Positions 51,296-62,944 of a stretch of 64,000 nucleotides of DNA are shown here, one piece after another. This DNA is from Anastatus disparis (lineage: Eukaryota; Arthropoda; Insecta; Hymenoptera; Eupelmidae). Each line of letters starts with the position of its first letter. The first letter of the stretch is position 1. The notes beneath the pieces were generated by a model. It saw only the letters and a program-made list of their open reading frames with translations. It had not been told where the DNA came from and searched no databases. The position numbers were made by a program, and so were the translations under genes. Where the stretch lies: contig JAFFSR010000347.1 of the NCBI GenBank assembly GCA_017163975.1, forward strand, positions 10,483,501-10,547,500, written 5' to 3'.

Positions 51296-52844
51296 TTTTA
51301 ATCACGTGTTTCAATCACTGACCATAAAATAATCGAAAACAGTATTCGACGTTTACTAGAACTAACATCTGCACGGAGAAAGGAAAATATTGTTAAAATA
51401 GGTTCTAAATCTAGTATATCTAATTTATGTACTAAGGTATTTGAAAAAGAATGACGATATAATTTCAATTAGTACTATAGCTTGAATTTTAGGGACCAAT
51501 GTTGGTACTATTATATTATGAAGTAAGAGCATAAATTTGTTTTACTAAATTGCATTTAAATCAATGAAAAAATATGACAGGAATTCATTCTTTTTAATCA
51601 CGTGTTTCAATCACGAACCATGAAATAATCGAAAGCAGTATTTGACGTTTACTAGAACTAACAACTGCACGGAGAAAGGAAAGTATTGTTAAAATAGGTT
51701 CTAAATCTAGTATATCTAATTTATGTACTAAGGTATTTAAAAAAAGAGTGACGATATAATTTCAATTAGTACTATAGCTTGAATTTTAGGGACCAATTTT
51801 GGTACTATTATATTATGAAGTAAGAGCATGAATTTGTTTTACTAAATTGCATTTAAATCAATGAAAAAATATGATAGGAAATTATTCTTTTTAATCACGT
51901 GTTTCAATCACTGACCATGAAATAATCAAAAACAATATTTAACGTTTACTAGAACTAACATCTGCACGGAGAAAGGAAAATATTGTTAAAATAGGTTCTA
52001 AATCTAGTATATCTAATTTATGTACTAAGGTATTTGAAAAAGAATGACGATATAATTTCAATTGGTACTGTAACGTCCTAAAAAGGCGTTCTATATTTTT
52101 AAATTTCTATGTTTTACCTAATGTGTCCTCTAAGCACAACCAACATCAAAATCTTTTTGTATTTCATCAAATAGAAATTAGATACCTTTTTTTTGACTAA
52201 TCAGTATGCACAGCGATCGATACACGGGAAACATTTCGCACGTACAGCGACGGTGACTAGCTTGTGCGGCACGATACCGGCACTAGATTTCAGGTGTCGA
52301 GATGGCGTGACAGTCAAAGCTATAGCAATGCACGCTTAACATATGTGACTCTGCCTTGTTTTACACAGTAGCGCCCCTCGTGCATCTCGAGGCAAGCGTT
52401 GACATTCTACAGAGATAGCCACTGTAACGAAGTAACATCGGCACCGTATTTTTCGGTGCCGATGCAGCAGACGCACGATGTCTCACAAGCACACTTCCTT
52501 AACGTGCCAAATGTTTTCCGTGTACTAGCTTACGACAAGTTTAGCACGTATCATCTTTTTCATATTTTTTATTAGACCACCGAAAAACGTACTACTCTGA
52601 TAGAAGTTCGTCACCTTTTTGTACGTGTTCCTATTAACGATAGCTTATGAAGTTTAGCACGTATCATTTGTTTAAACATATTTTTCTATTTCGTCAGGCC
52701 ACCGGAAATATACAGATTTTGTTACCTTTTATGGCTTTAAACAATATACCAACACTGACTTACCAGAGGTGGACCCAAATTCGACACGTGCCATCTCCAA
52801 TAATTTCTATTGTCTTTTTCCCACTTTCGATCTCTTTTCATTAG

Positions 52845-52882
52845 TATAAAAAGGCTTGGGACCATCCTCTAGGTAGCCAGTC
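52845..52882 (+). promoter_or_regulatory. LTR core promoter (TATA and initiator)
   Basis: TATAAAAAGG followed by CAGTCATT at the usual distance. This would drive transcription toward higher coordinates. Confidence 0.5.
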
Positions 52883-53219
52883 ATTTGCTCATTTATAATT
52901 GTTACAGATCACTTTGATTATTGACTAGCGGGTCACTATTAATAATAAAAAGAAGCCAGTTAATTAATCAACTAAACTCGTGTTGCCGTAAGCTACTTAT
53001 ATATAATAATCTACATTCATTGAACAATTAATATTTTATTTCAATTCCTTATTAACTTGAAAAGTACATTGAAAATCTAAAAGTTATAAATCTAAAAGTA
53101 TTATTGTATTATTTTGAAATTACAATTTCTTTATTTCTATTTCTAACGTCGGAAAGTGTATTAACAAATATAAACAAAAATCATAAATCTAAAAATTATT
53201 ATTATGAAACATTGCGTTT

Positions 53220-53251
53220 ACAAGTTCGTTTTCGCAAGAAAACGAACTTGT
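53220..53251. other. Perfect 14-bp stem with GCAA tetraloop
   Basis: ACAAGTTCGTTTTC, GCAA, then GAAAACGAACTTGT. The stem has no mismatch and the loop is of the GNRA type. It lies in the predicted R region of the LTR. Confidence 0.8.
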
Positions 53252-53934
53252 GAAAATCAAATTGTATACCAACGACCGGTGAAGGATATGTACCTACATA
53301 TACACACTGAGAATTCTTTCGCTCAGCTATTACCCTCACCCAAGACCAGTAACACGCCCGTGAAAAGGCGGCGCTTCTAGCCTTTCGGGCTCCCTGACGA
53401 ACTCTTTCGAGTTCGACGACTGTGCCCACGCGGGAATCTTCCCTTTACACTCGTCTATGGCGCTGCTATCGAGCTCTATGGCGCTGCTATCAAGCTCTCG
53501 GGCCTTCTCAGTGCGCCGGAGGGACTAGGTACTAATCCCTTTTACGGCGCGCATACTATAGTGCGTTTAGGCGCTCTGGCTAAACTTCAAGTCTAGTAGC
53601 TAGTCCTTTTAGTTTTCAGTGCACATATTATTTAATAAACCAGGAACTTTAAGGTAAGCCTGAAAAATTATTTAAAAACCTTTCTCTTTTTTTTATCCCT
53701 TCCTATTCTTAATGAGTTCTCGAGCTCGCAAAAGAAATCCATCCTTTTTCCTCTCTGCCACGCAATTAAATATATTTGCTATGCATCCGCTCGGCGTAGC
53801 AAAACTATAACGTTCATTGATAAAATTATATTTATATTTATTAATAATCAGAACGTTACAGTACTATAGCTTGAATTTTAGGGACCAATGTTGGTACTAT
53901 TATATTATGAAGTAAAAGCATAAATTTGCGATGC

Positions 53935-54270
53935 TTAGTGTCTTTTTTGGTATTAAGACTGATATTTCACCTACTCGATTAAAGGACAATATTTCGTAGA
54001 AAATGTGATTATTAATCTCTTTTCGTGCGGCTCTTCCTGTTACTAAAATTAAAAATTATTAAATATAGAATCATTTATATAATATATAACACTTTAAAAT
54101 TACTAATAACTAATATCCTAATTCGTGATATTTAAGGAATAAAACGATTCATGTTTATCTTTCATATTCCGTTTTAAAATAGTTACTTTTGAGTTTTAAA
54201 TTTATTATGAGTAATTTAAAATTGATATATATATATATACATATATATATTATATGATTTACATTATATT
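53935..54270. other. AT-rich spacer
   Basis: No gene is seen; it includes a short (AT)n run near 54,228. Confidence 0.5.
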
Positions 54271-54276
54271 TATCAA

Positions 54277-54660
54277 TCCTCATACCGACATAGAGTTCTA
54301 CCTTATCTAAATTTAAATTATGAATTTTAATAAAAATTTAACTATTCATGACTGAAATTCGTAGGAAAGACACATTCTTAACATGCCAAAGAATTTATTG
54401 CAACGTGAAAAGACAAAATAAGGGTAAAAATAAAGGCGAAAACTGCTTAATACGATTAACTTTTCAATGTAGTTATGAATAATCGTATTATGCAGTTTTT
54501 GTCTTCATTTTCACTTTTATTCTGTCTTCTGACGTTGCAATAAATACTTTAGAATGTTAAGAATGTGCCTCTTCTATGAATTTTAGTCAAAAATAGTTAA
54601 ATTTTTATTAAAATGCATAATTCAAATATAGATAAGGTAGATCTCTGTGCCGGTATGAGG
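54277..54660. mobile_element. Fold-back element
   Basis: Ends CCTCATACCGRC. The ~185-bp arms share CTACCTTATCTA, TTTAACTATT..TGACT, CATTCTTAACAT and GCATAATACGATT-type words. Target duplication is not clear. Confidence 0.7.
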
Positions 54661-54917
54661 ACAGCCCTTCATTGTAGTCAATTATTTCCAAGGGAAATTA
54701 AAATATAAGAATTATTTTGCAATATCAAAAATAAATTGATTTTATAATTTTTTTTTTAATATTGTTTATGGTGAGGCACATGCTTAAAGTTTATGTCAGT
54801 TTCAAATTCTTTTTTTATCATCAATTAAAGAGATATAAAAAATTTGCATTCTCTAATAAAGATTGACAAACTTATCCGCAATTTGAAAAAAATATTTTTA
54901 TAATATTCTGCATATTA

Positions 54918-55125
54918 GAAGTGTATGTCAATTTAAATATAGTATTATTTCATTGTTAACTTCATGTAAAAAGATTGACATACACTTACTTATTCTTTTA
55001 AGTTTACAAATATTTTTTGCTTTTCTAAAAATGTCTTTTAAGGTTGTATACACTAAAAGTGTGTGCCAGTCTGAATATAGTATTATATTATTATTAACTT
55101 CATATAAAAAAATTAATTGTTCCAA
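54918..55125. repeat. Imperfect direct duplication (138-bp spacing)
   Basis: AAGTGTATGTCAATTTAAAT..AGTATTAT..GTTAACTTCATGTAAAAA recurs with ~80% identity at ~55,057. Confidence 0.6.
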
Positions 55126-55139
55126 TATATAGTCTAGGC

Positions 55140-55528
55140 ACTCAGTAAGCCACCGTTACCTTGTCAATTCTGATGAGTCTACCAAAGCTGTTTTTATATA
55201 TATTTAGCCGCTGATTACGAATATCAATAGCGGATCTTGATCCAAGCAGTCAAAAATTTGTTAAAAACAATTTGATTGTTTAAACTGGTATAACTGAAAA
55301 ACTAATCGAGATACATAAATCTTTTCAAATGCTTTTTTATTCTTCATGAAAAAGTAAAGATATTCATTGTTTCAAAAATAAAACCGTTAATTAGAACCAG
55401 AAATATTGCTATTTTTGTTTAAAAGAGTCGAAAATCAGCGCGCGACTAGCGCTTAACGGATCATAACTAGGCTTCTAATAAAAAATAAAAGCTCTACGAC
55501 CTCTTATTCTAAAGCTTTGATCATAAGA
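55140..55528. other. Spacer
   Basis: No gene is supported. Confidence 0.45.
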
Positions 55529-55532
55529 TTAA

Positions 55533-55914
55533 GAGGAGGTCACGTATCTCTGTCCTTTTCTAATCAAAGAATTGAGTTTTTTTACAGAAACTAATAACTT
55601 TAGCAAAAAATGAAGAGAAAGCCGCATCTCGTAATAAAAAAAGCAATATTTTCTTTGATAAGAAAGAATTAATTTCATTGCTTCGTTTTCAAGAAAACCT
55701 TGAAAAACTTAAATCATAGAGGTTAGGGTGGACAATTTGGTTTTTCAAGGTTTTTTTAAGAACGAAGTAATAAAATTAATTTTTTCTTATCAAAGAAAAT
55801 ATTGCTTTTTTTGATGCAAGATGCGGCTTTCTCTTCATTTTTTGATAAAGTTATTAGTTTTTGTAAAAAAATCATTTCTTTGATTAGAAAAGGACAGAGA
55901 TACGTGACCTCCTC
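55533..55914. mobile_element. TTAA-flanked fold-back, subfamily A
   Basis: It is 382 bp with ends GAGGAGGTCACGTATCTCTG and complement, and TTAA at 55529-55532 and 55915-55918. It is very close to the copy at 37728. Confidence 0.92.
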
Positions 55915-56045
55915 TTAAAAAAGTCCTAATTGTAAATAATTATTTTAATTTATTACAAGTTTATGTTGATTTAAAATTGAAATTTATCCGAAAAATTGCA
56001 GAAGTATTTGTTTGTAAGCATTTTAAACTTGCTTATAATTAAAAT

Positions 56046-56705
56046 TGTTTTACCTAAACCCCTAGAAATTATAACACTAATCAAAATAAACATTTAGAGC
56101 TATGCTAGTTGTTTCTAAGTTTATTTCTTATCAAAATATAGAGCTCAGACACTGGCATACATCTGAGCGCGCGGTCAGCTCGCAGTGAACGTGACCCAGC
56201 GAAGAGCCTCTTTCGCTCTTCATGCAATTAGACATTTTACAATATTTTAAATTTAGATGAATTCTTTCAAGTTTTTATGCTTTCAATATTATAAAAAATG
56301 AAATAACAAATTTTAAGATTATAGCAACTGATTATTATACCCGTAGTATATTAATTTTTAGTTTTTTTTATATCTATCCAAACTTGACTATTATTTAGTA
56401 AGTAATATTCAATATCTTTCAAACTTCATAATCAAATCTGTTATAGGTATAAAATATGATATTATAACATACAAGTGGTAACACGATACTTATAATTTTG
56501 CGGTGCGGTTGTTTTTGTTTGGCATCGTATTTAAATTATCTTCTTGTTTGAATGTTATAGTAACAATTTCTAGCACAAGTTAGAGAAACTCATCATGTAA
56601 GTGAAAGCTCTATATTTTGATAAGAAATGAACTTAGAAACATCTAACTTAGCTCAAAATGTTTGTCTTGATTAGATTTATAATGTCTAGGGGTTTAGATA
56701 AAACA
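56046..56705. mobile_element. Fold-back element
   Basis: GTTTTACCTAAACCCCTAGA, TAATCAAAATAAACAT and TTCTTATCAAAATATAGAGCT on the left are mirrored at 56,600-56,705. The centre holds GCGCGCGGTCAGCTCGCAGT on one side only. Confidence 0.7.
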
Positions 56706-56710
56706 CTTTG

Positions 56711-57658
56711 ACTGCTGAATTTTCATCCATATAAAATCAAATTGGTACAAGAATTAAATAAGGATGATTTAAATTGAAAACTGGAGTTTGCTAAATTAAT
56801 GATAAACTGTATAGATGCCAGACAAAAATTTTTAAATGAAATAGTTTTTTTCCGATGAATGTACTTTTCAGTAAGATGGTAATGGTAATTGTCACAATTA
56901 TAGATTCTGGATAACAGAGGATCCACACTAGTATTTAGAATTACATACGTAACATTCACAAAAAATAAATTTTTGGGCAGGTATAATAAATAATAGAATA
57001 GTAGGGTTATTTTTCATAAGAGGAAATTGAACAGGAGAAAAGTATGAAAACATGCGGAGTAATCAAATCGTACTTAAGAGCAGGTCGTATATCTCTGTCC
57101 TTTTCTAATCAAAGAATTAATTTTTATGCAAAAACTAATAATTTTAGCAAAAAATAAGAAGAAAACCCCATCTCGTATAATAAAAAGCAAGATTTCCTTT
57201 TATGAGGAAAAATTATTTTTATCGCTTCGTTTTTAAGAAAACCTTGAAAAACTGAATTGTCCATCCTAACCTCTATTTTTTAAGTATGCTCTTAAGTACG
57301 ATTTGATTACTCCGCATGTTTTCATACTTTTCTCCTGTTCAATTTCCTCTTATGAAAAATAACCCTACTATTCTATTATTTATTATACCTGCCCAAAAAT
57401 TTATTTTTTGTGAATGTTACGTATGTAATTCTAAATACTAGTGTGGATCCTCTGTTATCCAGAATCTATAATTGTGACAATTACCATTACCATATTACTG
57501 AAAAGTACATTCATCGAAAAAAAACTATTTCATTTAAAAATTTTTGTCTGGCATCTATACAGTTTATCATTAATTTAGCAAACACCAGTTTTCAATTTAA
57601 ATCATCCTTATTTAATTCTTGTACCAATTTGATTTTGTATGGATGAAACTTCAGCAGT
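56711..57658. repeat. Near-identical 367-bp palindrome arms around a TTAA element
   Basis: The left arm 56711-57077 and right arm 57292-57658 are inverted copies with only a handful of differences. Matching 78-codon frames on opposite strands (56723-56959 minus, 57410-57646 plus) differ at two residues. The core is a TTAA element (57078-57291). Confidence 0.9.
57078..57291. mobile_element. TTAA element with most of its right half deleted
   Basis: The left end GAGCAGGTCGTATATCTCTG matches subfamily A. On the right only TGCTC remains before TTAA (57292-57295). It is 214 bp instead of ~380. Confidence 0.8.
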
Positions 57659-57659
57659 T

Positions 57660-57965
57660 CCATTTTTTCTGATACCAGAAGTTCTACTAACATTAGTTTC
57701 ACAAGATACTTGCCTAATGGAAGTTTTAGAATTTTCGACGATTTTGTTTTATAAAGTTTTATTTTTTCATCTTTGCATACGCGAATTATTGTTTAGAAAC
57801 ACTAATACTCATTGCGAAAAACAATTAGAGAACAACGCATGTGCACGCGAGCGCTCTCTACTTTTTGTTAAAAAAACTACAAATGCGTATAATAATCGAC
57901 TTTTTAATTAGCATACATGAATTCATTGTTCTTTAATTTCTGTCACTAGCTTCTGGTCTATGAAT
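57660..57965. other. Spacer with unrecognised 90-codon frame
   Basis: The plus-strand frame 57639-57911 has no known motif; it begins in the palindrome arm. Probably non-coding. Confidence 0.3.
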
Positions 57966-57967
57966 GC

Positions 57968-58856
57968 TCACACAACATGGAATATTTATGAAGGTTTCCC
58001 GAAGTATTGGCACGAAAGATTTGAAATATTCGACGAATCTTCCATAAAATATCCTTGTAATATTTGCATGTCCTTGATTCTTTTTAGATTGAAATATTCC
58101 ATGAAATATTCTTGGGAGATTACATATATATTTCAATGGAAGGCTTGGGTGATCTCAGATCTTCCATGAAATATTCCTGAAAGAGTCTTGAAAGATTACA
58201 GTTGAAGATCCACAGTTTTCACATCGTTTATGAAATATTCATGAAAAGTTTTAGGAATTTTTCATGGAGTGTTCAAGACATTCAGAATCATTCATTGAAA
58301 TATTTTAAGTATCTTTCAGAAATATTTCAAGAAATATTTCGCTGGAATATTTATGAAAGATTTGTCCAATATTGAAACGGAAAATTTGAAACATTTTATG
58401 AAGTTTTTATGGAATATGCATAGAAGATTAAAGAAATCTTTCATAAAATATTCCATGGAACATTTGTGAAAGATTCAACAAATCTATCATGATATATTCT
58501 ATGAAATGTTTTTAAAAGATCCCAATAATATTGGCATGCATCGCCCTTGATTCTTCTTACATTGGAATATTCTATGGAATATTCTTGGAAGATTCCATGA
58601 ATATTTCAATAGAAGGTTTGTGAGATCCCAGATCTTTCATGAAATATTCCTGGAAGATTCTTGAAAAGTTTCGATGAAAGATTTATAATTTTAGGTCTTC
58701 CATGAAATATTTCTGGAATATTCTGAATCTTTTATGACAATATTCCGGAAAGCTTCCAGAACTATTTCTTGCAGCGTGGATGCTGTGTGCGGATACTATA
58801 TTACATAATAACACATCATACTTTTATACATATTCGCATACATAAACATTAAAAAA
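57968..58856. repeat. GGAATATT dispersed element, copy 2, left part
   Basis: ACACAACATGGAATATTTAT at the start and TCGCATACATAAACATT at the end correspond to positions ~35,692 and ~36,780 of copy 1, with the same order of motifs between. The sequence then breaks into the LINE and resumes at ~62,945. Confidence 0.75.
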
Positions 58857-59457
58857 ATTCTCTTCATTTAAATTATCATACACTTTATACAATTAAATAT
58901 TTACATAGTATATTTAAATTTTATTCATCTTAGGTGTACAATGTTTCGAATATAAAGATCTTTATGCTGAAAGTTGGCAGCGCTTAGGAGTTAATAAAAG
59001 GCTCTCCAACTTCGTCAGCTTCTAGACGTCGAGTGGTTGAATTGCCAGTGAATTATTGATCCATTGACAAGTACCCTGGAAGATATGACTGCCAGGTGGC
59101 GTTTATTCAAAGTCTCTAGTACAAGTAAATTCTGTGCAGATGTTTTGCACCATAACCCCTTGGAAGATAAGATGGATGAAATATGCTTGATGTTGGTAAC
59201 CTGGCTTTGATTGAATCGTGGTGTTGATGTCGGAGTTGGCGGAGTAATGGTAGATCTTTGCTTGACGCGCCGATCAAAATCGGCTTGTTCCCGCACAGCA
59301 AAGTCGGTCGCCTCTCCTACCACGGGTGGTTCAAACTCTGGTTAAAAGTGAGCCCGTCCTCACTTTGTGGCACATCATGTAGTCACGCCCACTCAGTAAG
59401 GCTGTTCCTTCACCCACTCACCGATACTGGTCAATAACTTGGCTGGAGGCATTGACG

Positions 59458-60114
59458 AGGAGAGTGTTTCACTTTCGGGTCATCGATTTTGCTCAAATTT
59501 TGGAAATGTTTTCTGGATGCAGAAATATAAAGAAAGCCATAATTTTAGAGGCCAACGCTTAACATTTCCCTAGTTACAGGCAATCGAAGAAAATCACTAA
59601 AAAAAGTTTCTAGATTTTCAAACGTTTATAGTTCCTCAGCATTGTTAGCTAGAAGCTTTTACCTTTTTTTAAATGAAAGCTGAGCTTAAATCTTTTCGAA
59701 GTACCACCTATAGCATCTTAAAATATTATTTGTTCCTAAAGTTGGAGCGTAATAAAGATTAGACCCAATTTCAGTTTTTATTATTAATTAATGTTTCAAA
59801 TAGAAAATTCAGGTCCAATCTTTATTACGCCCTCACTTTGGAAAAAAATAATATTTTAAGAAGCTATCAGTGCTATTTTGAAAGTATTTGAGCTTAGTTT
59901 TTATTTAAAAAGAGGTATAAGCTTCTAGCTGTCAATGCCGATTAACTTTAATTTAAAAATCTAGTAACTTTTTTAGTGATTTTCTTCAATTGCCTGTAAC
60001 TAGGGAAATTTGAGCGTTGGCCTCTGAAATCTTGGATTTCTTAATATTTCTGCATCCAGAGAACATTCCCAAAATTTGAGTAAAATCAGTGACTCAAACG
60101 TGAAACACTCTCCT
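59458..60114. mobile_element. Fold-back inserted in the LINE
   Basis: It is 657 bp with ends AGGAGAGTGTTTCAC. The arms share GCAGAAATAT, AGGCCAACGCT, CCCTAGTTACAGGCAAT, AAAATCACTAAAAAAG and GCGTAATAAAGATT and meet near 59,790. It lies between the reverse transcriptase and endonuclease-like parts. No clear target duplication. Confidence 0.8.
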
Positions 60115-62003
60115 TGTGAGTGTACATCCTTCGATAGTCTGGTGGAAGAGAGTAGCCAATCTGGTGTTGAGGCGTTCTTCAGTGAGGTATGAGGAACCAT
60201 GTTCCGTAAGTATTCTCTTGCATTGGACTATTTCCTTGGCTAAATAGGGGTCGATGATGTTATTTCGATTCCTACTCGGTACAAGTCCTAGAAGACGATT
60301 CCTTCGATGGAGTAGGCCTAGCCAACGGACAGATGGAATGCCCATTCTCTCATCTTCACTCTTTTTTTCACTTCATCTTGTTCACGCTATTGAGCTCGCT
60401 GATGGTTACGCGGCTAAGAGCCATGTGGTAGAAAACTTTAGAAAGTGTGGCCATCTTAAGCGCGGAAAATCGCTGTTGAGGCTTGAGCGGTGCCCTCCTT
60501 TGTTGGAGCCGTAGAGGAGAAAGTTTAAACCAGAGGAGTCTTTCTGCCCATCGGGAGAGAGTCTACGCTCAGATAGGTCCACCTTTTGATTCGACTCAAA
60601 GCTCGCATTGGTTGACCGGTGATGTTGAATATCCTACTGGCATCCGCAACGGACTTCGTAAGATGACAGCTCCCATGGATGGCGGCTGTGTGAGACTTAG
60701 CGGTGTTAAATACCAAGCCACAACCCGCCAAGGAGTTCACTGTGTGGTCGATAAGACGTTAAAGACCAATGAAAGTCTCAACTAGTAGGAGTAGGGCGTC
60801 CGCAAAGGCCATCGTCCTGATAGTGTAGCTATTGAATCTAGCTCCGCATTCCGATGGTAAGGAACGTGGTAGGTGATCTATAATGATGTTAAAGATGACT
60901 GGAAATAATAGATTACCCTGTTTCACCCCTCGAGTGATGGTGACGGGTCTTGAGGTCTAGTCGTCCCTTTTTTAGCGGGTTGGAGCAGGTGGAGTAGAGA
61001 CTCTGTAGGTATCGCAGCATGGGAGATGTGAGGCCTGCTGCGCGTGCTGCTTCAAAAATGGCAGAGTGCTTTACAGAGTCGAAGGCCTTTGCGATGTCCA
61101 ATACGGTGAGGAATAGCGATTTGTGGGTGGTGTAGTGACTGCAAAGTATGGCGTCAAGGATCACGGTGACAGTCATCGATTCCCGGTCGGAACGCCCTTT
61201 GCTGATGGTCTAACGAGATGTTAGTGTCGATCCGATGAGCAAGAATTTCGTCGAAGATTCTTGCCAGCGGCAAAGAGATGGAGATTGGTCTGAAGTCACC
61301 GGGATCAACGACGTTGTTTTTCTTAGGGATGAAAATCAAAGATGAATTGAAGATGCACATCAGGGTTGAGAGTGGTAGGGCCCCAAGTTGGCAAGCTGTA
61401 AGTCCGACAGGGCCAGGTGACACGACAAGGCAAAGACATTCTAATGTCATCAATGGTAATTGGTACCCAGATGTTCAGGTGTCTCGTACGATCCACGGAG
61501 GACGGAGAGGTGTTGTTCGGCTGCCTCATGAAGATCGCCGACTAATAAGGCTCCATAATCTGTTTTGGTGGCTGCCGAGCACCCTCGATGTGATTGAAGA
61601 TGTCGTTGATACATCTCTTCCTGTTCTTCCTCTCGTGCCTTTAGATGATGATATACTCTCTCTTCTGAGCCTGTTTCCGTGACAGCTGATGTTGTTGTAT
61701 CCGGGGTCTGCACGACGTTATTTACCTGGGCTTGGGAAAGATGTCTTGTAGAAAGTGAGGCTTTGAAAGATGGTATCCTAGGAGGAAGAAGTCATACTTG
61801 CGATGATGTTGTTGAGTCGCTGGGCCTGGTAGTTATTCCCTAGTGGTCATAGATTTCGCAGGAAGTACTGGATCTTGAGGTCCTCAGGAGGAAGGAACGC
61901 TAGTGCTCCAGATATTTCAGGCCAAGGAGATGGTGGAGAATCCTCAGGCTAGAAAGATAGTGGGTCCGGCATTGGCCTTCGTTGTTGTTGTACCTCCTCC
62001 ATA

Positions 62004-62424
62004 TGGGCAAATCTTTAAAACTTTTAATGTACTAGTGGCGAGTCATTTTGCAGCTGCTACTGGGTTGCCGCATGATGCACAATATCTAAACTGGGTTCAT
62101 ACATTTTGTGCAATCCTATGACTCTATTTCTAATGGATTTGATAAGTGTTCCACCAACGGCGCAGTAGATATTTCTATAAAACGTAAATTTTTATATATG
62201 AAAAATTACATAATTTTATGTATGTAAAAATTTACGTTTTATAGAAATATCTACTGTGCCGTTGATGGCACACTTACCAAATCCATCAGAAATAGAATCA
62301 CAGGAATGCCCAAAAGGTGTGAACCCAGTTTAGATAGTGTGCATCATGCGGCAACCCATTAGTAGTCGTAAAAAAACTTTTTAAAAGCATCACAAGAAAA
62401 TTAAAAGTTTTGAAGATTTGCCCA
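62004..62424. mobile_element. TA-flanked fold-back (same family as 26841-27217)
   Basis: It is 421 bp with ends TGGGCAAATCTT and complement and TA at 62002-62003 and 62425-62426. It shares GCATCATGCGG, GACTCTATTTCTAATGGATT and AACGGCGCAGTAGATATTTC with the other copy. Confidence 0.88.
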
Positions 62425-62944
62425 TATATGTCCTTACCAGGCGCTTGTAACTTTCTGGGCGTATGTGGATCGTGATGGCACCGATAGTACCATGTGGGAA
62501 GGAATCTAGCAGGTCTCGGCTGATGAATCATGATCCTTGGATGATGAGTTCTGCTTTCCTCCGTAACATAAGCGATATTTCTTCAGGGGTCCAGGGTCAT
62601 CGATATTAATCTTGGTTGACAATCCTTGCATCGTACTGGTCTGGATAAGCTGTGCGATGGTTAATACCTCTTTCGGTAATGATGGTAAAGAAGCGGCTGC
62701 ATCCAGGAAATTCACGCTGATATTCTTCCGCTGATGAAGCTGGAGTTAGGGCTGAAGTTGGGGCTATTGAACTGTGGGCAGCTCGTTCTGAAGAAACGGC
62801 CATAATCATCCAAGGCTTGTTGATTATTGCTTGGGCCAGTTGTATCGAGCCAAAGAGGCTGGCAACCCCCGATGCCAGTTTGCGAAGATCTCAGGGACTC
62901 AGAAGAGCCGGCGAGCGCCCCATAAGGGGGAAAGATCACTGCGA

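Larger units (their letters stand above)
52069..53860. mobile_element. Gypsy-like solo LTR
   Basis: A 1,792-bp insertion in a 297-bp unit has the termini TGTAACGTCC...GAACGTTACA and a 4-bp GTAC duplication (52065-52068 and 53861-53864). TATAAA at 52845-52850 is followed ~34 bp later by CAGTCATT, and AATAAA lies at 53634-53639, fitting a U3-R-U5 layout on the plus strand. No internal coding region remains, so it is read as a solo LTR. The length is large for an LTR, so a nested repeat inside is possible. Confidence 0.75.
50705..53930. repeat. 297-bp tandem array, ~4 units, twice interrupted
   Basis: TACTAAATTGCAT marks units at 50731, 51028, 51543 and 51840. The interval is 297 bp except in the second unit, which carries the 215-bp hairpin. 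The fourth is split by the LTR 52069-53860 and finishes at ~53,930. No coding potential is seen. Confidence 0.9.
59015..62939 (-). pseudogene. LINE reverse transcriptase/endonuclease polyprotein remnant
   Basis: Readable pieces, from the N-terminus down the minus strand, are as follows. A Ser-rich N-terminal part lies at 62939-62430. RT block IFIPKKNNVVDPGDFRPIS with QRAFRPGID is at 61360-61160. LDIAKAFDSVKHSAI is at 61176-60960. RGVKQG is near 60,920. The catalytic box reads FADA (60795-60806) where FADD is expected. A helical stretch EERLNTRLATLFHQTIEG ends at 60114. Beyond the fold-back, IGEWVKE and GRDYMMCHKVRTGSLLTR then TRGRRGD lie near 59,330-59,440, resembling the linker before the endonuclease in R2-type elements. 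Frameshifts occur near 61,165 and 60,920, with further stops. Such proteins nick the target and copy element RNA in place. This copy is dead. Confidence 0.65.
58857..62944 (-). mobile_element. R2-superclade non-LTR retrotransposon, degenerate
   Basis: Reverse transcriptase motifs and a C-terminal restriction-like-endonuclease-type region lie in order on the minus strand. The insertion splits the GGAATATT element. Two fold-backs (59458-60114 and 62004-62424) are nested inside. Boundaries are inferred from where copy 1 of the host repeat stops matching, so they are good to a few tens of bases. Confidence 0.7.

Noticed and set aside
56723..57646. Two copies of a 78-codon gene on opposite strands
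   Set aside because: The frames exist because the palindrome arms are near-identical; there is no recognisable domain and the frame has no independent support.
61278..61682. 134-codon plus-strand frame
   Set aside because: It is antisense to the reverse transcriptase remnant, whose motifs identify the minus strand as coding.
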